This document shows positions 19,133 to 27,395 of a stretch of DNA of 64,000 nt, piece by piece. Source of the DNA: JAGTVG01 sp942491935 (lineage in GTDB: Bacteria; Bacteroidota; Bacteroidia; Cytophagales; Cyclobacteriaceae); the NCBI GenBank assembly GCA_942491935.1, contig CALOCZ010000066.1, forward strand, positions 62,001 to 126,000, given 5' to 3'. The first letter of the stretch is position 1, and the number at the start of each line of letters is the position of its first letter. The notes beneath the pieces were generated by a model. The model was not told the DNA's origin and did no database searches. It was given only the letters and a program-made list of their open reading frames with translations. The position numbers and the translations under genes are program-made.

Positions 19133-20292
19133 TTATAATAATCTTGCCTGTGTATTTATCCATCTTTCGGGCAATTCCCCTTTCATAGCTTTTTCGTAAT
19201 CTGAATAACTGCAAGGAACAATGCTGTTGCGATCAAATACTTTTTTCCCTTTTGGATAAGGCACTTCCATCCACCATTTCTCGGAAAGTTTGCTTTTATA
19301 GAATGTAAGTATTTCAGTATCGCCAGGCAAAGAAATCACATACTTCATATAATAATTACTTTTAAAACTGAAGTGATCTTTTCTGTGGTAAAATCCTTCA
19401 ATGAAGTACCAGATCATTGTAGCCATGACGGAGGCTGTTTTTTTATGCTGATCATCTTGCATAAGGTCATATTCGAAAAAACCTGCAGAACTCATTTTTT
19501 CATTTAAACCTGCGTACCAGCACAATTGACAGGCTTCTTCACCGGTCAGTCCAAATGGTTGTGCATTTGAGTTACCCGGTGCATCTCCAGACCGTATTGC
19601 AGTAATATCGAAACTAAGGATATCAGCATCCCGGATTACAGGTTCCATCTCAAAGATATTCTGTCTTATTTTTCCGATGCGATAGGTATCGAAATACAAC
19701 TCCTCCATCATCGCCAGACTCTTCGGATTGATAAGGTAACTTTGATATCCTATGTGACTGAAATTAAACAGGAAATTGGGTTCATGAGTCAGGATTTTGT
19801 AGACATGGTTTTGATGGTCGAACTTTTCATCTTCCAGACCAAGGTCTATAAAAGCATCAACATTTAAAATACTTACCAGTTTTTCCATATCCTGGTAAGC
19901 TTTATATAATGCAATGTCCATATCATGAGTACCTCCGAATACGAGGGGGAGTACTTCATTATCTAATAAATAGCGGCAGACTTCCTGAAGCCGTGTATGT
20001 GTTTCTTCCAGAGTTGGTCCATTCCTCAGATTTCCCAGGTCAACGATCTTATAGGCAATTGCACCCTTTTTTAGATTATAGAGCTTTGCACGAATTTCAT
20101 TAGTTCCATGATCGCTTTCATTTTCACGTCCGGCACCCCTATACTCTTCAAGACCAATCAGGGCTATATCGGCTTTTTTTATATCGGGAAAACTTGGGCC
20201 TGGCAGGTATATGTTCTTGAAAAATGAGTGGCTGGATTCAATAGTGTTATAGATCCTTTCATTTACCGGATTAAAAAAATCTTGACATCCAT
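19133..20292 (-). CDS. Arginase/formimidoylglutamase-like family protein (probable frameshift near the N-terminus)
   Basis: Member of the ureohydrolase fold as found in Bacteroidota. Motifs are GGTHDMD and SFDITAIRSGDAPG. In true arginases the metal ligands are DAHxD and DxDxxD; here the first reads NVDAFIDLG and the second DITAIRSGD, so two ligand positions are replaced and activity is doubtful. From memory, flavobacterial relatives share this change. The reading frame is open upstream to 20380, but that part only translates a repeat and terminator (MACLPQAG). An ATG at 20292 in another frame would give MDVKIFFNPVNER, a natural start, if the seven-base homopolymer at 20273-20279 had one more base. 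I therefore start it there and suspect a 1-base deletion. Confidence 0.72.
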
Positions 20293-20325
20293 AGAGTAGT
20301 TTTTTTATTTTCTTAAAATAAATAT

Positions 20326-20391
20326 AAAAAAAATTCCGCCTGCTTCCGGTAGTCAGGCCTGCCTGCGGTAGGCAGGCCATATGGCGGAATT
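20326..20391 (-). terminator. Intrinsic terminator of nqrF with GC-rich repeat nested in its stem
   Basis: AATTCCGCC (minus strand, 20391-20383) pairs with GGCGGAATT (20340-20332) and leads into eight T on the minus strand (20333-20326). The loop holds a GC-rich repeat copy that itself forms a perfect GGCCTGCC/GGCAGGCC stem. Confidence 0.8.
20341..20382. repeat. GC-rich palindromic repeat (copy C)
   Basis: Perfect inverted repeat GGCCTGCC (20356-20363) and GGCAGGCC (20371-20378) around TGCGGTA, with flanking TGCTTCCGGTAGTCA. It shares its core with copy A at 2381-2440. It lies inside the nqrF terminator stem. Translated on the minus strand it gives the spurious peptide MACLPQAG upstream of the arginase-like gene. 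Confidence 0.75.
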
Positions 20392-20403
20392 GGATACTTT
20401 AAT

Positions 20404-21708
20404 TTATCCTCCAAAGTCATCAAACCGGATATTTTCAGGTGGCACACCCATATTATCCAGCATTTTTAACACAGCCGCATTCATTAATGGGGGACCACAA
20501 AGATAAAATTCAATTTCATCCGGATCCGGATGATCTTTCAGGTAATTATCATATAATACCTGATGTATGAATCCAGTATAGCCATCCCCTTCTCTATCTT
20601 CCAAGTTTTTATTTATTTTCCAATTATCTTCAGGGAGAGGTTCTGAAAGTCCCACAAAAAATCTGAAATTTGGAAAGTCTTTTTCAATTTTTCTAAACTC
20701 ATCTACATAAAAGAGTTCTCTTTTTGAGCGTCCTCCATACCAGTAGCTAACTTTTCGATCTGTTTTTTCGGTATTAAATAAATGGAATATGTGTGAACGT
20801 AAAGGTGCCATGCCAGCTCCTCCACCAATATATATCATTTCTTTATCCGTCGGATTTATAAAGAATTCACCATAGGGCCCTGAAATTGTAACTTTATCAC
20901 CTGGCTTTCGTGAGAACACGTATGAGGAACAAATTCCTGGATTAACATCCATCCATTTTCCGGCTGACCTGTCCCAGGGTGGTGTAGCAACCCTTATATT
21001 AAGCATGATGATGTTTCCTTCTCCAGGATGATTGGCCATTGAGTAAGCTCTGAAAATTGGCTCATCATTTTTCATCTTCAGACCCCACATTTGAAATTTA
21101 TCCCAGTCGCTCTTATAAACATCCTGTGCATGTCCGAGACTCGGATGCGGTGTAATGTCCATAGTTTTAAAGTCTACCTCAATTTCAGGAACATCTATTT
21201 GAATATAACCACCTGATTGAAAATCCAATGATTCACCTTCGGGTAGTTTAACAACAAATTCCTTTATAAATGTAGATACGTTATAGTTTGAAACGACTTC
21301 GCATTCCCATTTCTTAATTCCAAAGATTTCTTCAGGTATTCTGATCTGCATATCCTGTTTTACCTTGACCTGGCAGGATAACCTGACCTTTTCCTGTTGT
21401 TCTTTTCTGGTCAGGTGCCCTACTTCTGTAGGAAGAACTTCTCCACCGCCATCTTCCACTATGCATTTGCACATGGCGCAGGTCCCACCTCCTCCACATG
21501 CAGAGGGGAGAAATATTTTTTGCGCAGATAAAGTTGATAATAAGGTGGACCCTCCAGAGGCTATTAATGCTTCATCTTCTTTTCCGTTGATGGTGATCTT
21601 TACGTCTCCTGTCTGAACAAGTTTGGATTGAGCATAAAGTAAAATGAATACCAATAGAAGAATGACTATTGAAAAAGCAATTATTGATGAAAAGATTACC
21701 GGACCCAT
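20404..21708 (-). CDS. nqrF: Na+-translocating NADH:quinone reductase subunit F
   Basis: NADH-oxidising subunit of the Na+-NQR respiratory pump. The 434 residues show an N-terminal membrane helix (about 5-27), a 2Fe-2S ferredoxin domain with CGGGGTCAMCKC near residue 70, the FAD-binding RAYSMANHPGEG, and the NAD(H) domain with YIGGGAGMAPLRSHIF and the C-terminal FYLCGPPLMNAAV. All cofactor motifs are intact. None of the other five nqr genes is adjacent, which is unusual because they normally form one operon. A -7 element lies 33 bases upstream and a terminator follows, so it appears to be a single-gene unit. Confidence 0.96.
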   Translation of the reverse strand: MGPVIFSSIIAFSIVILLLVFILLYAQSKLVQTGDVKITINGKEDEALIASGGSTLLSTLSAQKIFLPSACGGGGTCAMCKCIVEDGGGEVLPTEVGHLTRKEQQEKVRLSCQVKVKQDMQIRIPEEIFGIKKWECEVVSNYNVSTFIKEFVVKLPEGESLDFQSGGYIQIDVPEIEVDFKTMDITPHPSLGHAQDVYKSDWDKFQMWGLKMKNDEPIFRAYSMANHPGEGNIIMLNIRVATPPWDRSAGKWMDVNPGICSSYVFSRKPGDKVTISGPYGEFFINPTDKEMIYIGGGAGMAPLRSHIFHLFNTEKTDRKVSYWYGGRSKRELFYVDEFRKIEKDFPNFRFFVGLSEPLPEDNWKINKNLEDREGDGYTGFIHQVLYDNYLKDHPDPDEIEFYLCGPPLMNAAVLKMLDNMGVPPENIRFDDFGG

Positions 21709-21741
21709 TGTTAATTATGTTTTCTTTCGTTCAAAGATGTG

Positions 21742-21749
21742 CAAATATA
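21742..21749 (-). promoter_or_regulatory. Bacteroidota-type -7 element for nqrF
   Basis: TATATTTG on the minus strand followed by C, a full match to TAnnTTTG, 33 bases before the nqrF start. No well-spaced -33 TTG was found. Confidence 0.45.
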
Positions 21750-21838
21750 TCTATATTAATCCAAAGGAATTAGTCTGATTTTAAAAATATTATCATGTTG
21801 AATCGCACTCAAAAAAATGTGTAAAAAATATGCCAGGA

Positions 21839-22684
21839 TCATTTCTCTAGCAACATATTAAGGAGTGTGGTCAATGTATTTTTAAGCTTCCTTCTATCCA
21901 CGATAAAATCCAGGAATCCATTTTCAAGTAAGAATTCTGATGTTTGGAATCCCTTGGGAAGGTCTTTGCCCATAAATTCACGGATTACGCGTGGGCCTGC
22001 AAATCCAATTAATGCTCCGGGTTCTGCAATATTGAAATCCCCAAGCATGGCATAAGAAGCTGTTACACCTCCTGTAGTAGGATCAGTCATTAAAGAAATA
22101 AAGGGTACTTTCGCTTCAGATAAAAGGGCCAGTTTTGCGGAGGTTTTGCCCATCTGCATCAGTGAGTATCCTGCTTCCATCATTCTGGCTCCCCCCGATT
22201 TAGAAATGATTATCAGGGGATATTTCTTTTTTAAAGAATAGTCTATGGCTCTGGCGATTTTTTCACCAACAACAGATCCCATTGATCCACCAATAAAGGC
22301 AAAATCCATGCAGGCGACCACCAGGTTAATCCCATTCATTTTGCCATACGCGGTTCTAACGGCATCATTTAGATGTGTTTTTTTTATAGATGCCTTAAGA
22401 CGACCTATATATGGTTTCGAATCCACAAATTTCAATGGATCAGTCGATACCATTTTCGCATCAAGCTCCGTGAATTTATTTCTGTCAAACAGAAGTTCAA
22501 AATACTCTTTTGAGCCAATCCTCACATGATATCCATCATCAGGGCTCACATATGCATTATTCTTCAGTTCTCTTGTATGAATTATCTTTCCGCTGGGAAG
22601 TTTGTACCAAAGACCATCAGGGACGTCTTTTTTATCTTTTGTTGGAGTTTGAATACCTTTCGCTTTTCTAAGAAACCAGGTCAT
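21839..22684 (-). CDS. accD: Acetyl-CoA carboxylase carboxyltransferase beta subunit (zinc-ribbon cysteines missing)
   Basis: Transfers the carboxyl group from biotin-BCCP to acetyl-CoA in the first step of fatty-acid synthesis; partner of AccA. The crotonase-like domain is intact over residues 85-281, with GGARMMEAGYSLMQM, TDPTTGGVTASYAMLGD and LIGFAGPRVI. In most AccD proteins residues 25-55 form a C4 zinc ribbon; here the four positions are L29, G32, S47 and D50, so no zinc can bind, while the flanking sequence (DVPDGLWYK, GYHVRIGSKEYFELL) is normal. The alignment keeps full length without a gap. It lies downstream of the DUF4834 gene and carB. Confidence 0.95.
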   Translation of the reverse strand: MTWFLRKAKGIQTPTKDKKDVPDGLWYKLPSGKIIHTRELKNNAYVSPDDGYHVRIGSKEYFELLFDRNKFTELDAKMVSTDPLKFVDSKPYIGRLKASIKKTHLNDAVRTAYGKMNGINLVVACMDFAFIGGSMGSVVGEKIARAIDYSLKKKYPLIIISKSGGARMMEAGYSLMQMGKTSAKLALLSEAKVPFISLMTDPTTGGVTASYAMLGDFNIAEPGALIGFAGPRVIREFMGKDLPKGFQTSEFLLENGFLDFIVDRRKLKNTLTTLLNMLLEK

Positions 22685-22763
22685 ATAATATTTCTAGTTA
22701 GGATGGTAAATTTAGAAATTTATTCTATATCAAAAAATGTTTATCATTAGTTAGGCATTAATT

Positions 22764-22985
22764 TTACTTAACTTCCTCATAATCAATATATTCACCGCCC
22801 TTGAAATTATCGGTTTTGTTTTGCTTTTTATCTTCAGGAACATAATCAATGTCCACATTGCTGTTCCTGGCCCTTTTTCTCTGGGATCTTTTATCTTCAA
22901 TATCATTTCTTGGTTTAAATGGCAAGATAAACACATAATAAATGGCCATAACGAACAAGAAAATGATAAACAGAAATTTCAGCAT
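22764..22985 (-). CDS. Small DUF4834-type membrane protein
   Basis: 73-residue protein with one N-terminal transmembrane helix (about 3-25), a charged middle, and the C-terminal GEYIDYEEVK. That tail with a single helix is typical of the Bacteroidota DUF4834 family of unknown function. It begins 11 bases after the carB stop, so it is probably on the carB transcript and could continue to accD. A second overlapping frame of 61 residues on the same strand is a shadow. Confidence 0.75.
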   Translation of the reverse strand: MLKFLFIIFLFVMAIYYVFILPFKPRNDIEDKRSQRKRARNSNVDIDYVPEDKKQNKTDNFKGGEYIDYEEVK

Positions 22986-22996
22986 AATTAAGATTA

Positions 22997-25810
22997 TTAT
23001 CTACTCAGATATAGATTTCTATAGGAATATACTTCCAGGAAGTAATCATCCATCAGGTCATCAATAAAATAAATTGATTCACCTGTCGATTTCATTTCAG
23101 GTCCCAATTCTTTATTTACATTTGGGAACTTGTCAAATGAAAACACAGGTTCCTTAATTGCATACCCTTTTTTTACAGGATTGAAATCAAAGTCACTTAA
23201 CTTGGCTTTCCCCAGCATAATTTTAGTGGCATAATTCACATAATTCTCCTGGTAAGCCTTACATATAAATGGTACGGTACGCGAGGCTCTAGGGTTAGCT
23301 TCGATAATATATACTATATCATCCTTAATGGCAAATTGTATATTGATTAATCCGACAGTTTTCAGTGCCAAAGCTATTTTTCGGGTATGCGCTTCAATTT
23401 GCTGCATTACGAAATCACCCAGATTATAAGGTGGTAAAACAGCATATGAGTCGCCAGAATGGATTCCAGCTGGTTCTATATGTTGCATAATGCCAATTAT
23501 ATGAACATCTTCACCGTCAGAGATGGCATCGGCTTCTGCTTCGATAGCGCCATCCAGAAAATGATCAAGCAATACCTTATTCTTTTTAAATTCTTTGAAG
23601 AGGTCCACCACATGGGATTCCAGTTCCTGATCATTAATTACGATCTTCATACTTTGACCCCCAAGCACATAAGATGGCCTGACAAGTAGGGGAAATCCCA
23701 GGTCTTTAGATAACTCAAGGGCCTGGTCTGCATCTTCAATAACACCAAATTTTGGATACGGAATATTGTTGTCCTTAAGAAGTCTTGAAAAGCTACCCCT
23801 GTCTTCAGCAAGGTCCAGCGCTTCAAAACTCGTTCCCAGGATCTTTATACCATATCGGTTTAACTTTTCTGCAAGCTTTAAGGCAGTTTGTCCACCAAGT
23901 TGAACAATAACCCCAATGGGTTTTTCATGTTGAATGATATCATATATATGTTCCCAGAATACCGGTTCAAAATATAGCTTATCCGCCACATCAAAATCGG
24001 TTGATACGGTTTCCGGATTACAATTGATCATAATTGTCTCATACCCGGCTTCCTTGGCGCCTAAAACTCCGTGAACACAACAATAATCAAATTCAATTCC
24101 TTGTCCAATCCTGTTGGGACCGGATCCCAGAATTATTACCTTTTCTTTATTGGAAGAAACGGATTCGTTTTCCAAATCAAAAGTAGAATAATAATAGGGT
24201 GTTTGGGCCTGGAATTCAGCGGCACAGGTATCAACCAGTTTGAATACTCTTCTTATTCCAAGGTCATTTCTTCTTTTATGCACCTGACTCTCCAGACACC
24301 TGAGTAGGTGCGCTATCTGCCTGTCAGCATATCCTTTCTCCTTTGCCGTTCGTAGAAGTTCTTCTGGTATAGTATCAACTGTAAACTGTTCGATCTCCAA
24401 TTCAAGGTGGACCAGCTCATTTATCTGATTCAGGAACCACTTATCAATTTTTGTAAGTTGTTCGATGGTTTTAAAGGGTATGCCCAATTTAAAGGCATCA
24501 TATATATGAAACAACCTGTTCCAGCTTGGATTAGATAGACTATTCAGGATAGCATCCTGATTTTTCAATTCCCTGCCATCTGCGCCCAGGCCATTTCTTT
24601 TTATCTCAAGTGACTGGCATGCCTTTTGCAGAGCTTCCTGGAAGTTTCTGCCAATTCCCATAACTTCTCCAACAGACTTCATTTGCAAGCCTAACCGTCT
24701 GTCAGAACCCCGGAATTTATCAAAATTCCATCTTGGAATCTTAACAATGACGTAATCTAGGGTTGGTTCAAAATAAGCAGAAGTCGTTTTTGTTATCTGG
24801 TTTTCAAGTTCATCCAGATTATAACCAATGGCAAGTTTAGCCGCTATTTTGGCAATTGGATAACCAGTAGCCTTTGAAGCCAGGGCAGATGATCGGGATA
24901 CCCGTGGATTTATTTCAATGCCTATGATTTCATCTGTTTCCGGGTTCACCGCAAACTGGACATTACATCCCCCGGCAAACTCCCCTATGCCATTCATCAT
25001 CCGGATGGCCAGATCTCTCATTTCCTGATATACAGTATCAGGTAATGTCATCGCCGGAGCCACTGTTATTGAATCGCCGGTATGAATTCCCATTGGATCA
25101 AAATTCTCTATAGAACAAATGATGATTACATTTCCAATGTTATCCCTAAGCAATTCTAGTTCGTATTCTTTCCATCCAAGTATGCTTTGCTCGACGAGTA
25201 CTTCGTGAATAGGGGAGGTATGCAAGCCTTTTGTTAGGGCCTTTTCAAATTCGTCAGCTGAATTCACAAATCCACCACCAGCACCTCCAAGGGTGAAGGA
25301 AGGTCTTATTACCAATGGGAAGCCTATATCCTGAGCGATTTCCTTTCCCTGAAGAAAGGAAGTTGCTGTTTTTCCCCTGCATACATTCACATCAAGCTCT
25401 TTCATTTTCAATCTGAACTTCTCCCTGTCTTCAGTCGTTTCAATAGCATGGATGTCAACACCAATTACTCTTACTCCAAAATTCTCCCAAATCCCTGCAT
25501 TAGCACAATCGATAGCCAGATTCAAGGCAGTTTGCCCACCCATTGTAGGTAAGACAGCATCTATCTTATGTTTCTTTAGAATCTCAACGATCGATTTCTT
25601 TTTAAGGGGTTTGAGATAAATATTGTCAGCAGTCACATTATCTGTCATAATTGTGGCCGGATTTGAATTGATAAGTGTAACTTCAATTCCTTCTTCTCTG
25701 AGGGATCTGGAAGCCTGGGATCCGGAATAGTCAAATTCACATGCCTGTCCAATTATGATCGGACCACTTCCAATAATTAATACTGATTTTATACTTGGGT
25801 CTTTTGGCAT
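22997..25810 (-). CDS. carB: Carbamoyl-phosphate synthase large subunit, form lacking the C-terminal allosteric domain
   Basis: Makes carbamoyl phosphate from bicarbonate, two ATP and ammonia delivered by CarA, feeding arginine and pyrimidine synthesis. 937 residues: first carboxyphosphate ATP-grasp half (GSGPIIIGQACEFDYSG, about 10-390), oligomerisation region (about 400-550) and second ATP-grasp half (GSGPNRIGQGIEFDYCCVHG, about 555-925). The roughly 130-residue MGS-like allosteric domain of the 1070-residue enterobacterial form is absent, as in other Bacteroidota CarB. I chose ATG 25810 over TTG 25843, because the family starts MPK..IKSVLIIG and a -7 element sits at 25851-25858. carA is not in the window. 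Confidence 0.96.
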   Translation of the reverse strand: MPKDPSIKSVLIIGSGPIIIGQACEFDYSGSQASRSLREEGIEVTLINSNPATIMTDNVTADNIYLKPLKKKSIVEILKKHKIDAVLPTMGGQTALNLAIDCANAGIWENFGVRVIGVDIHAIETTEDREKFRLKMKELDVNVCRGKTATSFLQGKEIAQDIGFPLVIRPSFTLGGAGGGFVNSADEFEKALTKGLHTSPIHEVLVEQSILGWKEYELELLRDNIGNVIIICSIENFDPMGIHTGDSITVAPAMTLPDTVYQEMRDLAIRMMNGIGEFAGGCNVQFAVNPETDEIIGIEINPRVSRSSALASKATGYPIAKIAAKLAIGYNLDELENQITKTTSAYFEPTLDYVIVKIPRWNFDKFRGSDRRLGLQMKSVGEVMGIGRNFQEALQKACQSLEIKRNGLGADGRELKNQDAILNSLSNPSWNRLFHIYDAFKLGIPFKTIEQLTKIDKWFLNQINELVHLELEIEQFTVDTIPEELLRTAKEKGYADRQIAHLLRCLESQVHKRRNDLGIRRVFKLVDTCAAEFQAQTPYYYSTFDLENESVSSNKEKVIILGSGPNRIGQGIEFDYCCVHGVLGAKEAGYETIMINCNPETVSTDFDVADKLYFEPVFWEHIYDIIQHEKPIGVIVQLGGQTALKLAEKLNRYGIKILGTSFEALDLAEDRGSFSRLLKDNNIPYPKFGVIEDADQALELSKDLGFPLLVRPSYVLGGQSMKIVINDQELESHVVDLFKEFKKNKVLLDHFLDGAIEAEADAISDGEDVHIIGIMQHIEPAGIHSGDSYAVLPPYNLGDFVMQQIEAHTRKIALALKTVGLINIQFAIKDDIVYIIEANPRASRTVPFICKAYQENYVNYATKIMLGKAKLSDFDFNPVKKGYAIKEPVFSFDKFPNVNKELGPEMKSTGESIYFIDDLMDDYFLEVYSYRNLYLSR

Positions 25811-25850
25811 CTGGGATAGATGAGTTAATTTATTAAAGATCAAATTGAGG

Positions 25851-25858
25851 CAAAAATA
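25851..25858 (-). promoter_or_regulatory. Bacteroidota-type -7 element for carB
   Basis: TATTTTTG on the minus strand matches TAnnTTTG. It would start transcription close to 25844, which leaves no leader for the upstream TTG codon and about 34 bases for ATG 25810, so it helps to choose the start. Confidence 0.4.
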
Positions 25859-25980
25859 TACCTATTTAATTAAAATTAAAATCTGTTTTATAAACTAAAA
25901 CAAAATTTATTCATTCGGATCAAATAATAGGTCAATATTATTAGCCCGGGAAGATCATTGATTCGTGTTTATTGTCCTGT

Positions 25981-27381
25981 TCAGATGTGAATCGCCCTGT
26001 TTTCTGTAGCCGCGAGGCAGGCCTCTTTAATGGCTTCAGTAAAAGTTGGATGCGCGTGCGACATCCTGGCAATATCTTCGGCTGATGCACGATATTCCAT
26101 TGCAACAACACCTTCAGCGATCATGTCTGCAGCCCTTGGCCCAATGATATGTAATCCGAGTATTTCGTCTGTTTCCTGGTCCGCAAGTACTTTGACTAAT
26201 CCGTCTGTATCCATACTTGCTCTGGCCCTTCCTGAAGCTTTAAATGGGAATGTTCCTGATTTATATTTCCTTCCGTTTTCTTTCAGTTGCTCCTCTGTGA
26301 ATCCAACACTTGCTACTTCCGGCCATGTATATACAACACCTGGAATTAATAAATAATTAATGTGTGGTTTCTGGCCTGCTATACTCTCAGCAACATATAT
26401 GCCTTCTTCCTCTGCTTTATGGGCCAGCATTGCGCCTTTTATTACATCCCCGATAGCATATATGTTTTCAATTTTCGTCTGCAAATGATCATTTACCTCA
26501 ATACGGCCCAATTTATCTAGACCGATCCCCACATTCTCCAAGCCGAGATTGTCTGTATAGGGTCTTCTGCCAATTGATACAAGACAATAATCTCCTTTGA
26601 TTTCTATTTTTTCTTTTTTGTCATTTTCTGCTTTGACGATGACCTGCCTCGCTGTTGAACTAACTTCAAAGACTTTATGCCTTAAGTAAAAATCAAAATC
26701 CAGCTTTTTAAGGGATTTTTGTAATTCCTTACCCATTGTTTTATCCATTGTGGGTATGATGCTGTCCAGAAATTCAATAACTGTAACTTTAGCACCAAGC
26801 CTGGCATAAACTGATCCTAATTCCATGCCAATGACACCACCTCCAATTATGATCAAATGTTTTGGAACTTGTTTTAATTTAAGTGCTTCAGTGCTGGTTA
26901 TGATCCTTTTTTTGTCAATTTTTATAAAAGGCAGGGAAGATGGTTTTGAGCCAGTGGCTATAATGACCTTATCCGTTGAAATTGTACGCTGTTTACCTTC
27001 TTTATCTTTGATAATAATGTTGTTCCTGTCTGCAAAACTACCTGTCCCGTGATATACATCAATTTTATTTTTCTTCATAAGAAATGCTACACCATCGCTC
27101 GTCTGCTTAACGACTTCCTCCTTTCTCCTTATCATTTGAGAAAGATTTACTTTTAAACCTGATATTTCAATTCCATGGGTTTTGAAATCCTTATTTGCTG
27201 TATGAAAGTGCTCTGATGAGTCAAGAAGTGCTTTCGAAGGAATACATCCAACATTTAAACAGGTTCCACCAAGTGCATCATATTTTTCAACGACAGCTGT
27301 TTTCATGCCCAATTGTGCAGAGCGTATGGCAGCCACATAACCTCCGGGACCAGAACCAATTATTGTTACATCATATTTCAT
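25981..27381 (-). CDS. lpdA: Dihydrolipoyl dehydrogenase (E3)
   Basis: FAD-dependent E3 component that reoxidises dihydrolipoamide in 2-oxo-acid dehydrogenase complexes. 466 residues with the FAD GxGxxG motif (IIGSGPGGYVAAI), the redox disulfide in GGTCLNVGCIPSKALL (about residues 40-55), the NAD-binding IIGGGVIGMELGSVYARLG (about 180) and the catalytic His-Glu pair in SHAHPTFTE near residue 445. All catalytic residues are present. It starts 14 bases after sucB and completes the sucA-sucB-lpdA operon. Confidence 0.97.
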   Translation of the reverse strand: MKYDVTIIGSGPGGYVAAIRSAQLGMKTAVVEKYDALGGTCLNVGCIPSKALLDSSEHFHTANKDFKTHGIEISGLKVNLSQMIRRKEEVVKQTSDGVAFLMKKNKIDVYHGTGSFADRNNIIIKDKEGKQRTISTDKVIIATGSKPSSLPFIKIDKKRIITSTEALKLKQVPKHLIIIGGGVIGMELGSVYARLGAKVTVIEFLDSIIPTMDKTMGKELQKSLKKLDFDFYLRHKVFEVSSTARQVIVKAENDKKEKIEIKGDYCLVSIGRRPYTDNLGLENVGIGLDKLGRIEVNDHLQTKIENIYAIGDVIKGAMLAHKAEEEGIYVAESIAGQKPHINYLLIPGVVYTWPEVASVGFTEEQLKENGRKYKSGTFPFKASGRARASMDTDGLVKVLADQETDEILGLHIIGPRAADMIAEGVVAMEYRASAEDIARMSHAHPTFTEAIKEACLAATENRAIHI

Positions 27382-27395
27382 AGGAGTAAAAATTT

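Noticed and set aside
20293..20380. N-terminal extension of the arginase-like protein (MACLPQAG...)
   Set aside because: It translates a palindromic repeat and the T tract of the nqrF terminator, so it is not part of the protein.
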